From: Cybelea sp963824595
Lineage (GTDB): Bacteria > Vulcanimicrobiota > Vulcanimicrobiia > Vulcanimicrobiales > Vulcanimicrobiaceae
Assembly: GCA_963824595.1 (NCBI GenBank)
Contig: CAWGPY010000002.1
Span: 124,001-188,000 of the forward strand
Length of the DNA: 64,000 nt
Reading direction: 5' to 3'
Shown here: positions 20,943 through 29,847 of the stretch, one piece after another
Position numbering within the stretch: position 1 is the first letter of the stretch
Layout: every line of letters starts with the position of its first letter
Made by a program: the position numbers and the translations under genes
The notes under the pieces: model-generated
Seen by the model: only the letters and a program-made list of their open reading frames with translations
What the model was told of the DNA's origin: nothing
Databases searched by the model: none

Positions 20943-21303
20943 TTAAGGGGGCGGAATTTCTCGGCTATAAAGCCACTCCAGAAGGCCGGCGCCCATGTCA
21001 TGGATCGTGTTTGCCATCTCCTCGTCTGAGCTCACGATCGTCTTTAGCTCAACGTCGATCACACTGTCAGTTAGAATAATCCTGTAATCAACGAACCGCT
21101 GCTTCTCTATGGCAGTCGGCGTTAGGCCAAGCGACGACAAAACGGAAAGCAATATGTTGAGCTCTGCGCGCTCTCGCGTATATGTAAATCTGTTTGAAAA
21201 GCCAGTACCTTGAAAGATGGGAACTGAGGCGATCGTGCCTTCGCCGAATTTGATGCCTGCTTCGTCGTGGGTTGGAGTTTGGAGTGAAATTATTCTTAAG
21301 CAT
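20943..21303 (-). pseudogene. Hypothetical ORF with a frameshift near its start
   Basis: A good protein-like frame runs from about 21290 to the stop at 20943 (SLQTPTHDEAGIKFGEG ... VDYRIILTDSVIDVELKTIV ... GAGLLEWLYS). It has no in-frame start after the preceding stop. The ATG at 21303, which overlaps the upstream gene's stop region, is one base out of frame with it. So either a one-base indel lies at about 21293-21300 or the sequence has an error there. Without repair, only an inner TTG at 21152 is available. Function unknown. Confidence 0.5.
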
Positions 21304-21706
21304 TGGGCGCCGCAGAGGCTTCAAAGAGTTCCTCAACTCTGCGCCATTGCTTAACCTGCGCGTTTAGAACGTAGCCGGCCACGTCCGCTTTAGCCGAAGC
21401 CGTCGCCTCGCCGAGTACACTTACGTCAATGACGACGTTTAGAACCGCTTCGTGAGTGACCGATCTGGACCAAACGTATACTCCACGGTTATAAAGGCTA
21501 ACGATCTGATGCGGTGGCTCCCGCAACTGGCCATAATCGGAAAGTTCCCGTAGCTGGCTATGCGAAAGCTCGAGTGGGAGCGCGGACCTTTCGCTTTTGT
21601 TGAGCTCCTTACCTTGTGGAGCTGCCTTGAATAGGTCGATAACGTTCGTCACAAATACTCCACATGCGAGCAGTGAACCGATCACTAGTCCCGTTGCGAT
21701 AAGCAT
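21296..21706 (-). CDS. Small membrane-anchored hypothetical protein
   Basis: 136 aa, one N-terminal membrane segment (LIATGLVIGSLLACGVFV), then a soluble domain with a charged KELNKSERSALPLELSHSQLR stretch and a C-terminal amphipathic region. No family is recognised. It starts 3 bases after the stop of the 21709-21975 ORF and overlaps the next ORF downstream, so it is part of a compact minus-strand operon of unknown role. Confidence 0.55.
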   Translation of the reverse strand: MLIATGLVIGSLLACGVFVTNVIDLFKAAPQGKELNKSERSALPLELSHSQLRELSDYGQLREPPHQIVSLYNRGVYVWSRSVTHEAVLNVVIDVSVLGEATASAKADVAGYVLNAQVKQWRRVEELFEASAAPNA

Positions 21707-21708
21707 AG

Positions 21709-21975
21709 CTAGACTCTCCCCGCTTTTCGTCGATCAAGAGTGAGTTCGCAAGTCACCGCTGCAAGAGTTACGAGCGTGACAAAGGTTGGTAAGAGTGAAT
21801 GAGGTAGGCTCACTGTCCGACCTAACGCGCCACCAGAAACAATGCCGGAATAGTAAAGCGCTGATATCATGGCGATGATAACAAAGACGATCGAATACTC
21901 GGCAGCGCGGCGACGGCCTTTCCACTCTGAGCTTTCTTGCAAGAATAAAGCGAGACTTAGAGCCATGCAGTACAT
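21709..21975 (-). CDS. Small membrane protein
   Basis: 88 aa with about three hydrophobic helices (MALSLALFLQ, YSIVFVIIAMISALYYSGIV, LLPTFVTLVTLAAVTCELTL), so probably an integral membrane protein. It is first in the minus-strand run to 20716. No family is recognised. Composition is AT-richer than the core genes. Confidence 0.5.
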   Translation of the reverse strand: MYCMALSLALFLQESSEWKGRRRAAEYSIVFVIIAMISALYYSGIVSGGALGRTVSLPHSLLPTFVTLVTLAAVTCELTLDRRKAGRV

Positions 21976-22140
21976 GAACCATTCCGCGGTCAGCTGGGCA
22001 TTCGCATTAAACCCTTCTGTCTGAGAGAGTATAAAGAGGGCGCTAAGCGGAACGGCGGCGACGAAGAGAGACCTAACAGCCGAATCAGCATGTTATTTTA
22101 ACCTTCGACAACGCATTGACAGGGTCCGCTTCATTCGGCA

Positions 22141-25100
22141 CTACCTTAGCGGACGGCGAGAGAGGAGAATGCTAACGAGCTTCCGTCGGTTAGCGGTATG
22201 TGGCATGCGTCCGCGCCGCGCGTACTCGATCGTCGTAGGCGAAAGGCCGGCCTGTTTGGCAAGCTCTTGTCGTTCACACTTCGACATGGACTTGAGCTTA
22301 GCGACGATCCTCTCCCACTCACGTCGCGCCGCGGATCGGGATACTCCGTATACACGTCGCCTGCATCCGGGACGCTGCCCTCCTCGACCTCTTCGAGCTT
22401 ATTCGACTCCTTGCCGATGAAGCGCGGCGGCCACTCGATCGTGACGTGGCGCCGCCGCAGCAGCCCCACGGTTTGCTTGCCGCACGGCGCGCCGCTGGCA
22501 TCGGCGCACTTGGCTTCTTCGTGGAACTCGTACTCTTCGAGCACGTCGCCGTAGCTCTTGACGCGCGCGATCTGACCGCGTGCTGCGTGGCGAGCGTCGT
22601 GCTGATCCGGTACTGCTTGCCGCGAATACTGATCGATCCACGGCAGCGCGAGCCATTTGCGCGGGTCGCGTCTCGTACGGCGCGATGAGGTGAAAGCGCT
22701 CCGGATCGGCGCCGATCGGATGGCCAAACGGCGCGACGTGGCAGCTCAGGATGAAGTTGAACGGCTTGATCTGCTGCGCGTACGGCTTGCCCGCGTTGAG
22801 CTTTGCCAGCGGCCGCAGGACCTCGGGGCTGCTCACGGTGATCTGCCCCACGGCCACGCGATCGGCGAATGGCAGCGGCTCCGTGGCGAGGCCCAGCGAT
22901 CGGCGCACGATGCCGAGCCACGCCTGCGCGATCCAGCTGCGATCTTCGCTGGTCGGATCGCTCGGATTGAGCAGATGGCCGAGGCCGTGCTCGGACCAGC
23001 CGACGTCGCTGTCCTCGGCGTTATTGATCCCTGGCGCAGCAGCTCCGGCTCGCCGTTGCGATCGCGCAGGAAGAGCGCGTACCGTTTGGCGGAAATCGCC
23101 AGGCACCAGAGCTGCCGCTGCTTCTTGGTCTTCCGGGTCGTAGTTGTCGGGTTCGATCTTGAGGATCGTGTCCGTCGACGCTGCGCGATCGTACGGATTC
23201 AGCCGATCGAAGAGCGCGACGATCTCCTTGACCTGTTCCCACGATAGCGCGTGGATTGCTTCGCGGCCGTCTTCCATCTGGTACGGGCCGCCCGGGCACG
23301 CGAACGAGGCCGCCGCGCTTCGCTCGCGACGATCGCCATGGAGTCGGTGTCTTCCATCGCGTACGTGCCGCCGCGATCGGTGACGAGCCGCTCCAGCAGC
23401 GCGAGCAGCAGATGGCCGCCGCTGGTAATGAGCGAGGCCAGCGGCGGGAAGCAATACTCGCCGGGCGCTTCGGGATGCTTGACCTTGCACTCGATACGGC
23501 TCCGGATCGATGCCGTAGCAGGTCAGCTTGACTTCCTTGTCGCTCTCTTGGCGATCCATTTGCGCGAATATGCCGTAGCTCGTCGCGCTGCCCAAGGTCT
23601 TGAGCGACCGCTTGCAGCCGATCGCGTTCGGCATCGCTCAGATCGGTGCGAGCTGCGAGGCGATTGCGCTCCTCGATCACGACCTTAAAGAAGTCTTGCG
23701 AGCGCGGATCGATCGCGCACTTGCCCGCGGAACTCGATCGGCTTGAGACCCTTCGGCTTTGCCGATCGGCGCGAGCCGAAACGCCTCCACGATGCGCGGC
23801 AGCTTGCCGGTCAGCAGCACCGAGGCGACGAGATCGGGCCACGAATACCACAGGCCGTCCTTGGGATCGTCCGAGCTCGCATGCACGTAGTTCACGCCGA
23901 TCTGCCAGCCGTTGCCGCCATACTTGGCTCGCAGCGGCAGCACATCGCCATCGGGGATGATGCGCGCGAAGCCTGCGAGGCGCTTCCAGTTCGCCGGATC
24001 GAGCACCCATTCGGGCGTGACGCCTCGCAGCAGTGCTGCGAGCTCCTCGCGGCAGTCCTCGATCACGCGAATCTCCCTCGCAGTCACGAACTGCCACAGG
24101 CCCATCAGCACGTTCACGGTCGAATACTGGCTGAGGAAGTCCGTGTAGACGACCGGCACCGGCACCTTGCGCACGTGCGCGCTCGCACGGCCGCCGAAGA
24201 ATGCCGATTCGGCATAGCCGCAGTAGCGCTTCGGAAAATCCGGCATGCGCGCCATGATCGGCGTCACGCCCATGCTTGCAGATATGCCTTGCCGATCGAG
24301 GCCGGCGAATAGGCCTTGGTTACCTGCAGCTCGATCGGATGCAGCGCGTATTCGGCCAGCAGCTTGTCCGTGAGCTCGCACGTTGCGAGCACGTCGCGCC
24401 GGTTGTAGTCGATGTATTCTGGCGTAATGATGCCGTGCCGCTTGACCTTCTGCTTGCCGTGCTCGACGCCGAAGAGCTCGCAGGCGCGCTTCGAGGCTCA
24501 TGCCCTGATCGGTCAGCGCGAAGGCGAGCGTCTTGGCATCGAGCATGTGCCCGCGGAAGATGTAGCGCTTCTCGGGCTTAGGACTCGGCGCCTTCGGGGA
24601 TCTGATCCTCCTTGTCGCGGATCGATCGGCGCCGGTAAAGCCCTTGAGCGCGCGTTTACTGTCCATGTGCTTGACCGCGATGCCGGGGCGGTAGGGATGG
24701 GCTCGCAGCTGCCCGCTCTTGTCGCGGTACTGGAAGAACTTGAACGTGAAGCCGCCCAGGAACCGCTCGCGCGATTCGACGTAGTCCGAGCGCGAGGCGG
24801 CTCGCGTCGAATGGGAAGTTGAATGCGACGAGCAGGCCGCGCCCCTTGTACGCCACGCGGTAGAGCAGCGCGCGGAAATCCGCGACCGGCAGCAGCTGCA
24901 GCTCCGGATTGCTCGGGATGCCGCGCTCCGGCAGGCCGCGCGGATCGGTGTCGGCGGGATGCGTCGCGCGCGTAGCGCTCCAGCACGTCGCGCTCTCGCG
25001 CGCGTCAGATCGTCGCGCGTAGAACAGCCCCTCTTCCAGGCAGCGGCCTTCACCAAGAAGCGGTAGCTGCCGAAGGTCAGCGCTTGCGCCTGGTCGGTAC

Positions 25101-25210
25101 GCGTCTCGCAATCGAAAACGAGCATGCCGTCGATCTGCGGCGCCTTGCGCTCCGGCTGCGTGCCTTGAGGTCAGGATAGACGCGGACCGCGATCGGCAGA
25201 CTATCGGCAC
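22141..25210 (-). pseudogene. Family-B DNA polymerase with 3'-5' exonuclease, multiply frameshifted
   Basis: A DnaQ-like exonuclease plus PolB polymerase is spread over alternating frames (at least eight shifts). Readable landmarks on the minus strand: Exo I LVFDCETRTD (25104-25125), Exo II AFNFPFDASRLA (24806-24826), Exo III YNRRDVLATCEL (24390-24407), PolB motif A YTDFLSQYSTV (24121-24144), motif B TLGSATSYGIFAQM (near 23590, Asn replaced by Ser) and motif C MEDTDSMAIV (23341-23356). The C-terminus is an HTH-like tail (ERQELAKQAGLSPTTIEY) before the stop at 22141. It is the terminal gene of a minus-strand operon with HNH-like and HTH genes and faces a cas1 gene, as in casposon-like elements. 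As assembled it cannot make a full protein. Confidence 0.8.
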
Positions 25211-25710
25211 GCGTTGCTTCTGCTCTTGCGCCGCGCGTTTCCTGGCGGCCGGCTTCGAGCTTCGCCAGCCAGTTCGAGCCGTAGATGGCCGTCAGCAGTT
25301 CCTCGACGCGTTAGAGCTTCGGCGCTGAACGCGATATGCTCGGCCAGCATGTGCTCGACATTATCATACAGCCCATCGAAACGGGCGATGCTGGCGCGCA
25401 GCGGGCTGCCGTTGGGATTATCCAGCGCGCCGGGCGGCCAGTCGAGCTGCTTCACGCTAAAGATCGCCCGATGGTCGTTGATCGGATAGCGGATCGTCAG
25501 CGCGCTGTTGCGCTTGCCGAAGACGTGATTGAGCTCGTACGGCGCGCGGCCATGTGCGAGGCGCTCGCAGCGAAAGCAGATCGGCGGCGAGCGACCGGAG
25601 ATCAGCGCAAACGGGCGCGCCTCGCCGCACGCACAGGCGGCCTCGCGGCCGACGCGACGCTGCGCCCGCGTATCGCGCAGCCAGGCCCCGATCGGATCGC
25701 GCGCCCGCAT
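25201..25710 (-). CDS. HNH-like zinc-binding protein next to PolB
   Basis: About 169 aa. A zinc-ribbon-like segment (CACGEARPFALISGRSPPICFRCERL, three or four Cys) precedes NHVFGKRNS and PINDHRAIFS, which look like an HNH-type motif with conserved Asn, His and Asp-His. Start ATG overlaps the upstream stop as TGATG. The C-terminal 30 residues shift out of a better frame (RVEELLTAIYGSNWLAKLEA), so the end is probably also damaged. Nuclease activity is inferred. HNH genes are common companions of Cas1/PolB elements. Confidence 0.6.
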   Translation of the reverse strand: MRARDPIGAWLRDTRAQRRVGREAACACGEARPFALISGRSPPICFRCERLAHGRAPYELNHVFGKRNSALTIRYPINDHRAIFSVKQLDWPPGALDNPNGSPLRASIARFDGLYDNVEHMLAEHIAFSAEALTRRGTADGHLRLELAGEARSRPPGNARRKSRSNACR

Positions 25711-26239
25711 CAGCGTCGGGCGTAGAGGTCTTCAAAGGAGAGCTCGCCGAGATCGCCGAGCCGTTCCAGTTCGTCCAGGTCGGTGAAGAACTCGATCTCG
25801 CGGCCCTGCGCATCGGAGAACGTGCGACCGTGAAATGCGAGCAGCTCGTCGGTGCGGCCGGTGCTCGCGAACGTGCGCGTCGCTTGCGCGTGGTGCGCGA
25901 CCTCCGATGCGACCCGCGAGCCGCGCATGGCCACAGGCTGGCGCTTTCCGTCAACGATGACATTAAAGACGCGCAACAGGTCGTCGCTGGCCTTGGCCTT
26001 ATAGCGGCCGCTCGCAGTCTTCCGGAGCGCGGGTTTGCCGAGCCGCACGACCGTCCGCGGCTCGATACCAAACTCAGCCGCTGCGCTCTTGAGCGAGGCG
26101 CCCTCGCGCATACGCGTCAGGGCGTGCGCGACGTTCTCTGCCGTCCGCTGTGATCGCGGCGGTAACGCCTGAAACTCGGCGAAGGTGCGCGGGCGCCGGC
26201 GAGTTGACCGCCAGCGCCGCGCTTTGGTATCTTAGCCAT
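25710..26239 (-). pseudogene. HTH protein, frameshifted near the N-terminus
   Basis: The intact part (25710-26111) has an HTH-like N-terminal segment, MREGASLKSAAAEFGIEPRTV, followed by a 100-residue domain of unknown type. Better upstream sequence (RTFAEFQALPPRSQRTAENVAHALTR) reads in the same frame back to about 26190. The likely start ATG at 26239 (MAKIPKRGAGGQ) is in another frame, so one indel lies near 26190. It is probably a DNA-binding component of the decayed element. Confidence 0.5.
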
Positions 26240-26291
26240 AGTCCAACTGCAAGTAGAAGGGCCGAGACGGGCATGCCTCGGCCCTTACTCT

Positions 26292-26652
26292 TTAGCGGTC
26301 GCCCTCCGTGAAGTAGTACGCCTTACCGGAGTGACGTAGCCGCACGTTTTCGATTTTGCCACCGCGAGCGAGGTGCGCTTGAGCATCTCGCAGCTGCTGA
26401 TCGCGCCCGGGATTCGAGCCCAGAGTGAGTCTCTCGGGTTCGCGGTCCGCGACCTTTATCGTGATGATCCAACGATCGCGTCCTTCGAATCCGCGGCCTG
26501 GCTCGAACTTGATCTCCAGGACGTCGAAGCGGAGGCCTGTGCTTGCGAGGTCGGCGTTATCTAGGTACGTCGTGCCCGGAACCGAAGGAGAACTTCTCCA
26601 CGGTCTCCGAGACGCTTGGCTTTCCACGCTTGGAATCAGTTGAGTTGGGCAT
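26292..26652 (-). pseudogene. Small hypothetical protein with one frameshift
   Basis: A start ATG at 26652 with a good AAAGGAAACG ribosome-binding site gives MPNSTDSKRGKPSVSETVEK-FSFGSG. The frame then shifts, and the rest (TTYLDNADLASTGLRFDVLEIKFEPG to the stop at 26292) continues in another frame. One extra G in GGTTCCGGGCACG (near 26575-26582) explains it. It is about 119 aa if repaired. Family not recognised; located between HTH genes of the Cas1/PolB element. Confidence 0.55.
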
Positions 26653-26666
26653 TCGTTTCCTTTCGT

Positions 26667-26981
26667 TTAAGTGTGTGAGCTAGGGTTGTGTGGAGAGACT
26701 TCAGAGATCTGGAGGACGGCCAGCACGCGCCGGCCCAGATCGCGAGTGCGAGCAAAGCGGCAACACTCCAAAGACGAGCCACCCAGTAAGCGGCGAACCT
26801 CCTCGGCGGATTCTCGGAGGAGTATCGAGGGCTGCTTCATCGGAAACGGGTTGCCGTCGATCTCCCTTGCGATCTTGCGGATCGTCCAATCGGAGTATCC
26901 GGTCTCACGCGAGATCGAACGGTATGATCGCGACTGGTCGGCCAAGAGCTCCTCGACCCGGGCGCGATCGGCGGGTATCAC
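26667..26981 (-). CDS. HTH-domain protein
   Basis: 104 aa with an N-terminal helix-turn-helix (RARVEELLADQSRSYRSISRE and TGYSDWTIRKIAREIDGNP). The GTG start overlaps the XRE gene stop by four bases. The C-terminal third (LARTRDLGRRVLAV) may contain a shift. It is probably a regulator or recombination helper of the decayed element; no closer family can be named. Confidence 0.6.
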   Translation of the reverse strand: MIPADRARVEELLADQSRSYRSISRETGYSDWTIRKIAREIDGNPFPMKQPSILLRESAEEVRRLLGGSSLECCRFARTRDLGRRVLAVLQISEVSPHNPSSHT

Positions 26982-27193
26982 GATGCACTCTCCACCCGGT
27001 CCCGCACAGACTCGAACAGAGACTCGGTCCCGGTACCGAAATGGCGGGGCAAGGGTTTCCAGCTGTGTGTGGCGTTGGACGCTAGCCTTCCGCTTTCCAG
27101 GAGCGCGAAGGTCGATTCACCCACACCGAGCAGCCTCGCCGCGTGCTCTTGCGTGAGGCCTTGCTGGAGCCTCCACATGGGGAATGCAAGCAT
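26978..27193 (-). CDS. XRE-family HTH regulator
   Basis: 71 aa from the ATG at 27193, which has a textbook GGAGG site seven bases upstream; the longer frame to 27232 has none. The Cro/C1-type HTH reads LQQGLTQEHAARLLGVGEST and FALLESGRLA. After that, NATHSWKPLP looks like a double-indel version of a normal third-helix segment (a PTPHQLETLARHFG-like frame is present if single extra bases in AC and C runs are removed). It is first gene of the minus-strand operon. Confidence 0.65.
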   Translation of the reverse strand: MLAFPMWRLQQGLTQEHAARLLGVGESTFALLESGRLASNATHSWKPLPRHFGTGTESLFESVRDRVESAS

Positions 27194-27272
27194 TATAATC
27201 CTCCGTGAGTATTGACACATGCATTTGCGCATGAGTAAGGACTACGACGTGACCGTGTACGCTAACCCCATC

Positions 27273-27310
27273 GCACAAAAACTGGGGGGGTAGCCCCCTA
27301 CTTTTTGTAC
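27273..27310. terminator. Bidirectional terminator-like inverted repeat
   Basis: GCACAAAAACTGGGGG and CCCCCTACTTTTTGTAC form an imperfect inverted repeat around a GGTAG loop, with a GC-rich stem flanked by A5 and T5. It lies between the divergent XRE gene and the plus-strand genes toward cas1. It could equally be an operator or an internal palindrome of the element. 27233-27521 otherwise holds no gene I can support. Confidence 0.4.
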
Positions 27311-27521
27311 CGAATTCGGCTTCCTACTCACGGTCCTGAAGCAGGCATGACTGGTAGGCGCCGACTTTGGGCGCCCACCTTCGGCCAAGCTGAGCACCAA
27401 CGATGCGGAGGTGATACGCTGCGCTGTCAGGACCGCGACAAGCTATTTTGGCATCCCGATCGGTCGGTTAGACGGCGGTGCGAGTTGGGTCGCCGCTGCG
27501 ATGCGAGGTGAGGGAGCCCTA

Positions 27522-28133
27522 ATGACTGCATCAGTCGCCGAACGTCTCTTTCGTCTCGTCCAACACCCAGATATCAGGCTGATCGGGGAAAAACCCCCGC
27601 AAGGACCCTCGCTGGCTCAGACACAGCGGGCGATCGACCTGCACACAGCAGATCCCGAAGGCTGCCCGTTAAGTCAAACGCCGACGCTTGAGTATCTAAA
27701 CCGGATCTCTTCCGCCGCGCGGACAATCGAGCGATACGCCAGAGCGATCCCTGGTTCGGTCCTGTTCGTACTTCCAGGAAGTGCTCAGGCGGTGGCAGAG
27801 TCGACTCGCAGACCAGATCAACGATGCACAGATTCTTGGGCAAATCGGCCGTTAGCCGGCGTTGTAAGCTCGTCAACTTCTTGCGGTTTTACTTCGAGCT
27901 CGCGGAGCGGCCGCCGAACACCAAAGAGGTCTAGAGCACTCGGGACGCTGAACGCACTCGGCATCGACAATAATGTGCAGACCGTTGCACGAATCAATGA
28001 AGCGTTGCCAAATGAAAACGTATCCGATCCTACGCAGGGCCTCTCGGCGCTTCTGGAGGCGGAAGCTTGCAGCGGAAAAAGTGCTCGCCGAACCACGCAA
28101 GAAAAGGGGGCTCACGAGGCAAGCGTCGCGTGA
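27522..28133 (+). pseudogene. Unrecognised gene upstream of cas1, frameshifted
   Basis: An ATG at 27522 with GAGG-type site starts MTASVAERLFRLVQHPDIRL, continuing to about 27760. Then the coherent sequence moves through other frames (EVLRRWQSRLADQINDAQIL, KLVNFLRFYFELAERPPNTKEV) and returns to RALGTLNALGIDNNVQTVARINEALPNE. It appears to be a helical protein of about 200 aa broken by three or more indels. It belongs to the cas1 side of the element; function unknown. Confidence 0.45.
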
Positions 28134-28171
28134 CCATGCCTCAAATAAGAGACGACAAGCTTTTATAGGTG

Positions 28172-28199
28172 CCCCCGGCCCGCGCGAACGGGCCGGAGG
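28172..28199. other. GC-rich stem-loop directly upstream of cas1
   Basis: CCGGCCCG and CGGGCCGG make a perfect 8-base stem with a CGCGAA loop, extended by further partial pairing. It ends 28 bases before the cas1 start and has no T-run, so it is a weak terminator candidate. A translational or recombination role is possible. Confidence 0.4.
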
Positions 28200-28226
28200 C
28201 GTCGCACCCGGAGGAATTAGCTCCAG

Positions 28227-29824
28227 ATGCAAAACCAGGACTTTACGCCTCTCTATCCGCCGCTGCAAGTCCGGGCCGGCGTCCTGGTCGTGGACGGCTT
28301 CGGCATTACCCTGCGCGTCCTGTACGGCAAGCTGCGCGTGAACGACGGGATCGGCAGGCAGCGCCGATCGCTCACGCTCGATCGCGCGGGCTGCGGGCTC
28401 GAACGCCTGGTGCTGATCGGCAAGACGGGCTCGATCACGCTAGAGGCGCTGGCGTGGCTGCGAGCCATCGGCGCAGCGCTCGTCCAGATCGGCCCGGACG
28501 GCGCGCTGCTCGCCCATACCGTGCCGTTCGGCTACGACGGGCTCCCGATCCGCCGTGCCCAGGCCCTCGCGGCTACGAACGGCTTGGACCTGATTCTCGC
28601 GCGCGAACTGCTCGCGGCCAAGCTCGACGGCCAGCGGCGAAATCTCGTTCGGCTTCGCAGCGGTGAACTTCGGAAGTTCGACGCGCTGCGAGGTTCGCTC
28701 GATTCGGCGAATTCAATCGAGAAACTCCGCTCGATCGAGGCGAACGCTGCGGGAATCTACTGGAATTCGTGGCGCGAGGTATCGATTCGGATTGCGCGAT
28801 CGGGACCTCGCACGCGTTCCGGCACGCTGGGCGCGATACGATTCGCGCGCGTCCGTGCTCACGGGGGCACCTCGCGCCGCGACCAATCCCGTGAACGCGC
28901 TGCTGAACTACAGGCTACGCGTGCTTGGAGGCGGAATCGCGCCTCGCACTCCTCGCACACGGCATGGACCCCACGATCGGCGTGCCTGCATGCCGATCAG
29001 CGGAACCGCGATTCGTTTGCCTTGGACGCCATGGAGCCGGTGCGCCCGGACGTGGACGCCTTTATCCTCGACCTGCTGGAAGACCGCGTGTTTACCTCGC
29101 GCGATTTCGCCGAGCTTCCAAACGGCGTGTGCCGGATCGGCGCCTCGATCACGCACGACCTCGCACTCGCGCTGCCGCAGTGGCGCCTGCGCATGGCGCC
29201 GATCGCCGCGCGCCTCGCACAGGTTTTCCGCGAAGCGCGCTCACGGGCAAGCGCACACGTACCGGCAAAGCGCGGCGCCCGCGCCAAAGCGCTCGGCGCT
29301 CGAAGAAACGCCTCGCAAAGCGCCGCAGGCGCGCCCGTACGCGGGCAAAGCTTGGAGCGCGCCGCGCCCAGAAGCCCCCTCGCAGCTGCGCCGAGCGCCT
29401 GCGAGTTATGCGGCGCGCCCGTGCTCAAGCGCCGCCGCCGCCACTGCGAGGCATGCATGCCGCAAGCGCGCCGGGAGCATGGATTGCGCGCAATCGCAAA
29501 AGCGCGCGAGGCGCTCGCAGCGCAGACGGCTGCAGGGCACGATCCGCGGCGCAGCTTGGGCTCGAACCGCGCGCGAGGCGAGGCGATCGCGAGGGGCACC
29601 GGCGCAACCGCAGCTGGGCGCGCGAAAATCCGGGTCAGCGCGACGAGGCCTGGTTCAAGCGCGAGATCGCGCCGAAGCTCGATGGCTTTTCGCTCAACGA
29701 GATCGCCAAGGCTACAGGCTTGTCGCTCGCGGCCTGCTCGCGCATCCGGGCCGGGGCGAGGGTGCCGCATCCGAGGCACTGGGAGGCTTTGCGAAAGCTA
29801 GTGTCGCCTGCGGAGGAGCGCTAG
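28227..29824 (+). pseudogene. cas1: Cas1 integrase (casposase-like) with C-terminal HTH, multiply frameshifted
   Basis: The Cas1 fold is legible across several frames. N-terminal beta domain: GLERLVLIGKTGSITLEALAWL, then LPIRRAQALA and LDGQRRNL. The first catalytic Glu is in SIEANAAGIYW (near 28735). ARVPARWARYDSRASVLTGA and NPVNALLNY lie in a second frame, EAESRLALLAHGMDPTIG in a third, and HADQRNRDSFALDAMEPVRPDVD (near 29000) carries the catalytic His and Asp. A CX2C...CX2C zinc-ribbon-like segment (CELCGAPV...CEACMP) and an HTH tail (FSLNEIAKATGLSLAACSRI, VPHPRHWEALRKL) close the gene. Solo Cas1 with an HTH tail beside PolB is the casposon pattern. At least four frameshifts; no CRISPR array, cas2 or effector nearby. 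Confidence 0.8.
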
Positions 29825-29847
29825 CGCAGTGGCGGCAAGATAGCTTC

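Noticed and set aside
22141..29824. A CRISPR-Cas locus
   Set aside because: Only Cas1 is present; no repeat-spacer array, cas2 or effector gene was seen on either strand, and the HTH tail and PolB neighbour point to a casposon-like element instead.
22141..29824. Defined terminal inverted repeats and target duplication for the Cas1/PolB element
   Set aside because: I compared the ends near 22.1 kb and 29.8 kb by eye and found no convincing match; the element borders stay undefined.
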